In this document: in pieces, positions 1-5,709 of the stretch
Layout: every line of letters starts with the position of its first letter
How positions within the stretch are numbered: position 1 is the first letter of the stretch
From: Bacteroidales bacterium
GTDB lineage: Bacteria; Bacteroidota; Bacteroidia; Bacteroidales; UBA932
DNA length: 15,308 bases
Assembly (NCBI GenBank): GCA_017554135.1
Contig: JAFZIX010000279.1
Span: 1-15,308 of the forward strand
Direction of reading: 5' to 3'
The notes under the pieces: model-generated
Seen by the model: only the letters and a program-made list of their open reading frames with translations
Told to the model about the DNA's origin: nothing
Databases searched by the model: none
Program-made: the position numbers and the translations under genes

Positions 1-2
1 AC

Positions 3-551
3 GACTGGGGCGAAAGTGTAATTGGCCCTTACCCTGCCAATTTCTGGAGGACGTCCACGGCCACAAGTCAAAGTAAAGGAGAGCTGCATTATGTATTATA
101 TGGGCGTGCAGCATCCACGGTTGCCGGCACAGACAGTACAAGATTTGCAAAAGGTAGTGTCAACGGCATCGTTGGACTTATCCTATTCCCTGATATTTAT
201 GTCCATCCTGACGGAGTTGCAACTCCCTCCAATATCAATGTTGATGATGTTGATTATTCCGGGAACAACTATTCACTTTCCGACTGGACTAAGATGGAGC
301 AGATGGGTTGTATCTTCCTCCCTGCAGCAGGAAGGGGCGTCAAAGGGCCTGCGGTCGAGCGTTATTCCGGGCATGCAGGCACAAATGTGAGTGGTTTCTA
401 TCGCATCAATAAGGGCGCACCGTCTGCCACAGATAACGCTTACCGTCTTGCCTTTACCGGTGGTCTGGATGCGACTGCTCCAACTATGAATACAAGCACC
501 GGTAATCGCCACGAAGCATTCTCCGTCCGCCTCCAGCGCGACCTGCCGTAG
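3..551 (+). CDS. C-terminal part of a surface protein with a Fibrobacter-type paralogous (FISUMP-like) module, 5' truncated
   Basis: The reading frame is open from the window edge to a TAG at 549-551, giving the last 182 residues; the start lies outside the window. The visible part has aromatic- and glycine-rich blocks: DWG, WRTST, a LILFPD block followed by VHPDGV, W-x-x-MEQMGC-x-FLPAAGRG, and the ending SVRLQRDLP. These blocks occur in the same order in residues about 420-600 of the gene at 736-4140, so the two proteins share a module. The ending resembles the Fibrobacter succinogenes major paralogous domain common in Bacteroidota lipoproteins. Here the module ends the protein, whereas in the neighbour it is followed by a phosphoesterase. 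By analogy I infer a cell-surface location; no catalytic residues are evident. Family assignment rests on pattern recognition only. Confidence 0.75.
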   Translation, partial: DWGESVIGPYPANFWRTSTATSQSKGELHYVLYGRAASTVAGTDSTRFAKGSVNGIVGLILFPDIYVHPDGVATPSNINVDDVDYSGNNYSLSDWTKMEQMGCIFLPAAGRGVKGPAVERYSGHAGTNVSGFYRINKGAPSATDNAYRLAFTGGLDATAPTMNTSTGNRHEAFSVRLQRDLP

Positions 552-587
552 TTAAAATTGTGCATTTATCAGCAACAGCGAGATTTT

Positions 588-722
588 ATGAACAGAAAAT
601 ATCTGTCCCCGACATGCAATGCCATAAACCTGTGGCTTGACCAGTCGATTACATTAGTCAGCGATGTTGACTCCAATTCAGAAGATATGGAGTTCTTTTA
701 CGATGATGGTTCTGATCTTTAA
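588..722 (+). CDS. Small 44-residue protein between two surface-protein genes
   Basis: An ATG at 588 opens a 44-codon frame ending in TAA at 720-722. It begins 36 nt after the upstream stop and ends 13 nt before the ATG at 736. The protein starts MNRKYLSPTCNAINLW and ends in an acidic, aromatic tail, DMEFFYDDGSDL. Bacteroidales genomes often carry short proteins with a basic K-x-Y-x-x-P-T/S start and a D/E/F/Y-rich end beside lipoprotein or fimbrillin genes; this one fits from memory, and their function is unknown to me. It has no signal peptide or membrane helix. A longer in-frame start for the downstream gene (ATG at 664) would overlap it; the lipoprotein signal at 736 makes that unlikely. 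The frame is short, so it could still be fortuitous. Confidence 0.5.
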   Translation: MNRKYLSPTCNAINLWLDQSITLVSDVDSNSEDMEFFYDDGSDL

Positions 723-735
723 TCACTGGAAAACT

Positions 736-3700
736 ATGAAGAAGAATCTTATCTCGCTGTTGCTGACAGCACTTTGCGGTTTAGTTTTTTCCTGCACCGC
801 CATACAGGAAACCGACCCCATCTCCCCGGAGAAACCCATCGCAGGCGGCCTGACGCAGGTCATAACCGGCCAGTTGGATGAAAGCGACACCAAGGCCAAC
901 ATCACCAACGCCGGTGTTTTCACCTGGACAGAATCCAAGGACATAGTTGCCGTTCATCTGTGCAATGACGGCGAAGGCATACACCGCTATATAGCATCCT
1001 CGGGCGCATCCGCATCCGCCGCATCGGCCGACTTCTCGGTCACCACAAGCGAGGCCGCCACTTACAGGGATGCCTTCGCGCTCTATCCTTCCTATTTGGT
1101 CGACTGCTCCAGCGCTGTCGGGCCTGCCAATTACGGCCAGGACGGATCTCCGCTGGACCTGAGCCTTCCGGGAAGTTATACCCTCGCCCAGGTGGCGGGC
1201 GTGCATACTCCGGTGGCGATGATCGCATCCAACACAGCAGGCGGCAACTGGAGTTTCAAGCACCTGGGCGCGATGCTGCGTGTCATCATCAATAACGTGC
1301 CTGGCAATACCGCAAAGATTGCCATAAGCATGCCCGGCAAAAAGATCTGGGGCGATTTCTCTATCCCCGCACCTGTAATACCCGGCACTTCCCAGTTGGA
1401 GACTTCCGATGATCCCGGATACGACACGGTGACTATAACGGACCTCAATTTCAATCCTGACACTCCGTTCTACGATGGCGTGCGCATCAGCATCCCCCTG
1501 CCGACGGGCACCTACCCGAGCCTTAGCATCATCTGCTATGACAGCAGCGACAATGTCCTCCGGCAGCAGATCGAGCGTCCGGTCAATTATACACTTCCCC
1601 GCCGTGGCGGCGCCCTGCTGACAGTAACTCTGGGCGGTGTTACCATCAATGCCGCCGGAGACCAGGTGGTCTTTGCCCCCGGCAACCTCCAGGCCTTCGT
1701 AACCGGCGACCATCCCATCGATACCGGCTATGTGAAGTCCGTGTCCCAGTGGCGGTTCGCCGAGAACCAATACGATGTCATCGAGGGAGGCAATACATTC
1801 GCAAACGACACTTGGGTAGACCTCTTCTCCTGGCAGGGTGCATCGAGTCCCATGGCGAAGTATTTCCCGAACTATGGCGTATGCACCTATGCATCTGCCG
1901 GCAACGATGATATCCCCAAGAATTACTACACCAACGGCGGTTCCTCAAATCGCGGCGAGGCACTTGCTTCTGACTGGGGAAATCTTCCCATCGACAACTA
2001 TACCCCCGGCACCTGGCGCACTCCGGACAGCGCAACCTGGGAATATGTCTTCAATACCAGGGATGCTTCTACCGTGAACGGTATTGATAATGCACGCTAT
2101 GTGCGCGGATACATCAACAGTTCGCTCCGGGGCATTATCCTGTTCCCCGACTACTACACCCACCCGGAAAGCGGGGTGACGGTGCCGAAAGCAGAAGGCA
2201 TCAACAATCCTGCGAAGGCCGTCTCTTATTCCGCCGCATGTTCATTGACGTCCGAACAGTGGAAAGAGATGGAGAAACTTGGGTGCACCTTCATCCCCCT
2301 GGGAGGATACAGACAGGGTCTTACCTTCAACAAAGGCAATAGCAGCGGCACCAGTGCCGAGGCCCGATATTGTGCTAGCAACAGTTCCACCGGCTCGGCC
2401 AAGAAATGCTATTATTTCGGTTACACCAGGGATGCCCTGTCATTCTCCGACACCTGGAACAAGCCCAACGCGGGCAGCGTGCGTCTCATACGCGACATCC
2501 GCAGCGGTGTGACCGACAAGACCCTTGACACCGCACCTGACGTCACCGAGGCGGGAACCGTATTCGGATGGGTTTCCTGCAAAGGTAAAGGCGTGCCCGG
2601 AGTAGTGGTTTCCGACGGCACCATCTGCACTCAGACCAATGAAGAAGGTGTTTACAGCCTGAGTTCCGACAAGGCAAATGGATATGTCTTCATATCAACG
2701 CCTTCGGGATATGTGGCTCCAACCGTCGGTGTGCTCCCGACAATTCATAAGTTGACAAAACAGGCCGCCGGCACACCCGAACGCATCGACTTCGAACTTG
2801 TGCAGGATGGAGACCAGACCAACCACACTATGCTGGTGGTGGGAGATATGCACCTCGCCAACCGCTATAGCGATATTGCCGGTTTCCAACGCTTCACCGA
2901 TGATGTAACCGCATACAAGGCTGCCAATGCGGGCAAGAAAGTCTACGCCCTGACCCTCGGAGACATGACATGGGATATCTACTGGATACCCAGAAATGAA
3001 TCCGGCAACGCATGGGGTACCGGAGCCGGCGTGGGTTTCAAGGAGTACCTGACTCTCATCAATCAGAGGGTTTCCGGCATTCCGATCTATCACACTATAG
3101 GTAATCACGACCATAGCATGTTCTTTGCCGGTGACGTGGAGACCGTTAAAGATTACAAGCAGAATATCGCTCCTACCTACTATTCATTCAATATAGGCAA
3201 CGTCCACTATATAGTGCTCGACGATATCCTCTGCACCAACACCGGCAATACTTCGGATTCCAGTTACGGACGCAGTTACAACACTACGGTGACCTCCGCC
3301 CAACTCACCTGGCTGGAAAGGGATCTTTCATACGTTTCTACCTCAACGCCTCTGGTAGTTGCTACGCACGCTCCCCTGTATCGCGAGGACGGAGTCACCA
3401 GAATCACGAATTCATCTGCCTTGATTGATATCCTGGACAATTATCCCGAAGTGCATCTGTTCTCTGGCCACACGCATAATATGTACAACATCGACAACAG
3501 GGCCACGAACCATATCTTCGAACACAATGCAGGTTCGATCTGCGGCTCATGGTGGTGGACATATCATTGCACGAAGAGCAATTCCAAGATCATTGTCTCG
3601 CAGGATGGCACGCCAGCCGGATACACCGTTCTGGACGTGGCGGACAAATCCTTCTCATGGCAGTACAAGCCGGTAGGCAGGGAGATAACCCACCAGTTCC

Positions 3701-4140
3701 GTTCCTACGACCGCAACGAGATTGCGATTACCAAGGCCAACTTCTATCCGAACTGCACCGATTCGGCCAAAGACGAGGTTGTAAACACTGCCGCCGAGAA
3801 CTGGAATACAGCGAGCAGCGCGAACGAAGTGTATCTGAATATCTGGAACTGGGATCCCAGTTGGACTATTTCTGTGACGGAAGGAGGCACTCCCCTGGTG
3901 CCGACGCGCGTGACCAGGAAGGATCCCCTGCAGACGATTGCATACATAGCAATCCGGGCCAACGGCAACAACGCCGTCACCTTCCCGGCCACAAACAGCA
4001 ACCACTTCTGGAAGGTAACGGCCTCCAGCCCCACCTCGACATTGAATATCACGGTGACGGACGGATTCGGCAACGTTTACAACGAAACCATGACACGCCC
4101 GAAAGCCTTCGAACTCGCGACGTATCCCTACACGGATTAA
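736..4140 (+). CDS. Large lipoprotein: fimbrillin-like N-terminus, FISUMP-like module and calcineurin-like metallophosphoesterase
   Basis: The protein has 1134 residues from the ATG at 736. That start is chosen over the in-frame ATG at 664 because it opens a lipoprotein signal peptide: MKKN, a hydrophobic run and LVFSC with the lipidated Cys20. Residues about 30-300 look fimbrillin-like (ending in TYxLPRRGG and LTVTLGGV), 300-600 are the module shared with 3-551, and 612-690 form a small beta domain typical of the N-terminal extension of Bacteroidota calcineurin-like enzymes. The phosphoesterase follows with all metal-site motifs: GDMH (D704, H706), LGD (D743), GNHDH (N790, H791), ATHAP (H878) and SGHTH (H912, H914). 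About 200 further residues match the usual C-terminal extension. Likely role: hydrolysis of a phosphoester at the cell surface or in the periplasm; the substrate is not deducible. Confidence 0.85.
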   Translation: MKKNLISLLLTALCGLVFSCTAIQETDPISPEKPIAGGLTQVITGQLDESDTKANITNAGVFTWTESKDIVAVHLCNDGEGIHRYIASSGASASAASADFSVTTSEAATYRDAFALYPSYLVDCSSAVGPANYGQDGSPLDLSLPGSYTLAQVAGVHTPVAMIASNTAGGNWSFKHLGAMLRVIINNVPGNTAKIAISMPGKKIWGDFSIPAPVIPGTSQLETSDDPGYDTVTITDLNFNPDTPFYDGVRISIPLPTGTYPSLSIICYDSSDNVLRQQIERPVNYTLPRRGGALLTVTLGGVTINAAGDQVVFAPGNLQAFVTGDHPIDTGYVKSVSQWRFAENQYDVIEGGNTFANDTWVDLFSWQGASSPMAKYFPNYGVCTYASAGNDDIPKNYYTNGGSSNRGEALASDWGNLPIDNYTPGTWRTPDSATWEYVFNTRDASTVNGIDNARYVRGYINSSLRGIILFPDYYTHPESGVTVPKAEGINNPAKAVSYSAACSLTSEQWKEMEKLGCTFIPLGGYRQGLTFNKGNSSGTSAEARYCASNSSTGSAKKCYYFGYTRDALSFSDTWNKPNAGSVRLIRDIRSGVTDKTLDTAPDVTEAGTVFGWVSCKGKGVPGVVVSDGTICTQTNEEGVYSLSSDKANGYVFISTPSGYVAPTVGVLPTIHKLTKQAAGTPERIDFELVQDGDQTNHTMLVVGDMHLANRYSDIAGFQRFTDDVTAYKAANAGKKVYALTLGDMTWDIYWIPRNESGNAWGTGAGVGFKEYLTLINQRVSGIPIYHTIGNHDHSMFFAGDVETVKDYKQNIAPTYYSFNIGNVHYIVLDDILCTNTGNTSDSSYGRSYNTTVTSAQLTWLERDLSYVSTSTPLVVATHAPLYREDGVTRITNSSALIDILDNYPEVHLFSGHTHNMYNIDNRATNHIFEHNAGSICGSWWWTYHCTKSNSKIIVSQDGTPAGYTVLDVADKSFSWQYKPVGREITHQFRSYDRNEIAITKANFYPNCTDSAKDEVVNTAAENWNTASSANEVYLNIWNWDPSWTISVTEGGTPLVPTRVTRKDPLQTIAYIAIRANGNNAVTFPATNSNHFWKVTASSPTSTLNITVTDGFGNVYNETMTRPKAFELATYPYTD

Positions 4141-4150
4141 AACTATTTAG

Positions 4151-4185
4151 TTGTCAAAAGTTGACAAAAGCGCGGCGTACCTTTG
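4151..4185 (+). promoter_or_regulatory. Bacteroidota-type promoter with a palindrome at the -33 position
   Basis: TACCTTTG at 4178-4185 matches the Bacteroidota -7 consensus TAnnTTTG exactly. There is no clear -33 TTTG. Instead a perfect 7-bp inverted repeat with a 3-nt spacer, TTGTCAAAAGTTGACAA (4151-4167), is centred where the -33 box would be. I infer a regulated promoter for the small membrane protein at 4213, with the palindrome as a possible operator. It lies 10 nt after the stop of the phosphoesterase gene, so a weak terminator role for the inverted repeat is an alternative. Confidence 0.5.
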
Positions 4186-4212
4186 CCGATGTAATCAAAA
4201 AAAGGTAACGCC

Positions 4213-4386
4213 ATGCAGAATAGTATTGAACGCAAACAACAGACAGCCGCAATAATCATCGGCGCACTCGCAGTCATCCCCACCTTCGTTCTGGGAATGC
4301 TCCTTCCATGCTTCTTCGTTCTGGTGCCCCTGATAGCCATAATGATTTACGGCATGGTTGCCGCCGGCCTCCAGTTGCACGCATAA
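4213..4386 (+). CDS. 57-residue membrane protein with two predicted helices
   Basis: ATG at 4213 to TAA at 4384-4386. The protein begins with a short polar segment (MQNSIERKQQ), then has two hydrophobic stretches, about residues 11-29 and 32-53, separated by a Pro-Cys turn, and a short tail ending LQLHA. This predicts a helical hairpin in the inner membrane. Support for it being real: a consensus -7 element 28 nt upstream, an AAAGG sequence 7 nt before the ATG, a continuous hydrophobic pattern, and a hairpin 5 nt after the stop. I do not recognise a family. Small two-helix proteins of this kind may be stress-related or act as membrane-complex subunits, but nothing here selects between those options. 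Confidence 0.55.
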   Translation: MQNSIERKQQTAAIIIGALAVIPTFVLGMLLPCFFVLVPLIAIMIYGMVAAGLQLHA

Positions 4387-4390
4387 TACA

Positions 4391-4420
4391 AATAGAGGCG
4401 GCCTTTCGGTCGTCTCTATT
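4391..4420. terminator. Hairpin between the small membrane protein and tRNA-Leu, possibly bidirectional
   Basis: AATAGAGGCGGCC at 4391-4403 pairs with GGTCGTCTCTATT at 4408-4420 across a TTTC loop, a 13-bp stem with two G-T pairs. It lies 5 nt after the stop of the plus-strand gene and 2 nt beyond the 3' end of the minus-strand tRNA. On the minus strand it runs into a T-rich stretch (TTTGTATTAT), so it fits best as the tRNA terminator. On the plus strand the T residues are within the stem, making termination there less certain. Confidence 0.6.
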
Positions 4421-4421
4421 G

Positions 4422-4505
4422 TGCGGGAGATCAGAGTCGAACTGACACGTCTTCACCAGACACTAGCTCCTGAAACTAGCGCGTCTACCATTTCGCCACT
4501 CCCGC
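4422..4505 (-). tRNA. tRNA-Leu, anticodon CAG
   Basis: The minus strand reads as an 84-nt class II tRNA. The acceptor arms GCGGGAG (from 4505) and CTCCCGC pair fully, with discriminator A at 4422. The D region GTGGCGAAATGGTAGACGCG is typical of leucine tRNAs. The anticodon arm is CTAGT, loop TTCAGGA, GCTAG, giving anticodon CAG for codon CUG. A long variable arm follows, then a T arm with the TTCGACTC loop. The 3' CCA is not encoded, as is common in Bacteroidota. A promoter lies just upstream at 4521-4550 and a hairpin directly downstream. All conserved elements are intact. Confidence 0.95.
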
Positions 4506-4520
4506 GCGCTTTAGGGACTG

Positions 4521-4550
4521 CAAAGATAGTAATTTTTTCTTAAGTGCAAG
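4521..4550 (-). promoter_or_regulatory. Promoter of tRNA-Leu
   Basis: On the minus strand TATCTTTG (plus 4521-4528) matches the TAnnTTTG -7 consensus, and CTTG (plus 4547-4550) sits 18 nt upstream as a -33-like element. The tRNA 5' end is 15 nt downstream of the -7 box. The -33 part lies inside the last codons of the gene at 4540-5148 and within a perfect palindrome at 4541-4556. Confidence 0.7.
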
Positions 4551-5148
4551 CACTTATATTATCCATATTTTTTTCCTTCGCAGGTGATTCTTTTTCAATG
4601 GCAACTCCGGTTGTATCGACATAAACTCCATCGGTCAAATAACCAATCAATGAATTCGCCACTTGAGAAAGTGGGTTTGGTATCGAGGCTATTCGACTGT
4701 CAACATAGATGTACTCTTTAAGCATAACCTCATTATGCGATTTGAATCTGTTTTTACGATTGTGTTTTTGAAGCACAATACTTAAATTGTTTTCTCCATT
4801 GACATTATTATCCTTCATGTAATTAGCCGCATCCGCATTATGGGCACTGGCCCTAACAGTAACTATAGACTTATCATTTAGTATGAATGCTGCATATCTG
4901 CTAGGATTACCGCCCTTTTGCTCAGAATCTTGATTACTCATGCCCAAGGCAATCCACAAATCTGTCAGAAAACCATAAACACTATTTATCCCCATCCATT
5001 TAATGGCCAAATTATTCAGTTTTTGTTTGGTTTCTTCAATATCAGTTCTTAACTTTGCAGCGTTGGATAATTGAGACGCCTTTAGTGGATTAGTCCCGCG
5101 GACGGGTTTACCGTAAGAGATATTATCCAACTTTTTTTTGTATCCCAT
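4540..5148 (-). CDS. Unrecognised A+T-rich 202-residue protein, last gene of a three-gene cluster
   Basis: The ATG at 5148 is preferred; a TTG two codons upstream is also in frame. The gene lies 6 nt after the stop of the barrel gene at 5155-5706, so it is probably co-transcribed. The protein has no signal peptide or clear membrane helix. The N-terminal third is basic and likely helical (KLRTDIEETKQKLNNLAIKW), followed by a polar segment with RYAAFILNDKSIVTVRAS, then HN-containing stretches and SLIGYLTDGVYVDTTGVA near the end. The DNA is visibly richer in A+T than its neighbours, suggesting later acquisition or relaxed selection. An A8 run at codons 4-6 could allow slippage. I recognise no family and propose no function. 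Confidence 0.65.
   Translation of the reverse strand: MGYKKKLDNISYGKPVRGTNPLKASQLSNAAKLRTDIEETKQKLNNLAIKWMGINSVYGFLTDLWIALGMSNQDSEQKGGNPSRYAAFILNDKSIVTVRASAHNADAANYMKDNNVNGENNLSIVLQKHNRKNRFKSHNEVMLKEYIYVDSRIASIPNPLSQVANSLIGYLTDGVYVDTTGVAIEKESPAKEKNMDNISACT
4541..4556. repeat. Perfect 16-bp palindrome over a stop codon and the tRNA promoter -33 region
   Basis: TAAGTGC-AA-GCACTTA is a perfect inverted repeat with 7-bp arms. Read on the minus strand its right arm contains the TAA stop of the gene at 4540-5148, and it covers the -33-like element of the tRNA-Leu promoter. It could be an operator or a weak termination hairpin; no T-run follows it on the minus strand, which argues against a standard terminator. 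Confidence 0.45.
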
Positions 5149-5154
5149 CCCCAA

Positions 5155-5706
5155 CTAAAAAATATAACTTACCCCCAAAGTAATGTCATTGGGGAGAATG
5201 AAGAGGCCTTTGCCGGAGGCGATGATGCGGCCGCATGTGGGGCAGGCGTAGGTTACGTAGCGGGTGTAGCCGGTCCAGAGTCCCAGGCCCAGATCCATGT
5301 TGAAGTGGCGGCCAAGCATGCGGGAGTAGCCTCCGGCGATGCCAGCGCCATAGCGGTCGCCTTCGGAGGTTTCTTTTGTAATACGTTCGGCCTCATTGAA
5401 TTCCTGGTATTGCATCTTGCCACTCAGCCACCAGCCGGAATAAATATGCCACGGCCAGTAACGGCTGCCCAGCGAATAGAGTTGCTGGCGTGCTGCACCA
5501 CCGGCATCGTACTTCATTCCAGCGCATAAACTCCAATGTCTTGCAAAACCATAGGATGCTTCAAGATTCGCAGTGCCGGTCCAGGCATAGTCAACAATGT
5601 TTGTAGAAAACGACAGTTCCTGCGCACTCGCAGAAAAAGAAGTGAAGCAGCCCGCTCCAGCGAGCTGCATCACACAACAAATAAAAGTAACGAAAAAGCG
5701 TTTCAT
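5155..5706 (-). CDS. Small outer-membrane beta-barrel protein (DUF3575-like)
   Basis: The protein has 183 residues. The start MKRFF opens a signal peptide with probable cleavage after SASA28, before QELSFSTN. The mature part alternates short amphipathic strands with turns: TNIVDYAWTGTANLEASYGF, HWSLCAGMKYD, WHIYSGWWLSGKMQY, RYGAGIAGGYSRML, NMDLGLGLWTGYTRY and a terminal ITLGVSYIF ending in aromatic Phe. That is the pattern of a small outer-membrane barrel, and the order resembles the DUF3575 family of Bacteroidota. A CPTCG pair of cysteines may form a disulphide in a loop. It starts 3 nt after the stop of the peptidase-like gene and is followed 6 nt later by the gene at 4540-5148. I infer an envelope role linked to the upstream lipoprotein; no ligand is deducible. 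Confidence 0.75.
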   Translation of the reverse strand: MKRFFVTFICCVMQLAGAGCFTSFSASAQELSFSTNIVDYAWTGTANLEASYGFARHWSLCAGMKYDAGGAARQQLYSLGSRYWPWHIYSGWWLSGKMQYQEFNEAERITKETSEGDRYGAGIAGGYSRMLGRHFNMDLGLGLWTGYTRYVTYACPTCGRIIASGKGLFILPNDITLGVSYIF

Positions 5707-5709
5707 ATT

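Noticed and set aside
664..735. Upstream in-frame ATG extending the large lipoprotein by 24 residues
   Set aside because: It would bury the lipoprotein signal peptide and overlap the 44-residue protein; the ATG at 736 gives a textbook lipobox.
781..1770. 329-codon minus-strand open frame opposite the phosphoesterase lipoprotein
   Set aside because: The opposite strand encodes recognisable lipoprotein modules; the antisense product is Gly/Ala-rich with no family features.
3847..3862. Perfect 16-bp palindrome AACTGGGATCCCAGTT
   Set aside because: It lies within conserved-looking coding sequence encoding WNWDPSW and has no loop or promoter context; most likely chance.
4422..4505. tRNA-Leu as an attachment site for an integrated element
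   Set aside because: The A+T-rich gene lies on the 5' side of the tRNA, I found no duplicate of the tRNA 3' end, and no integrase is present.
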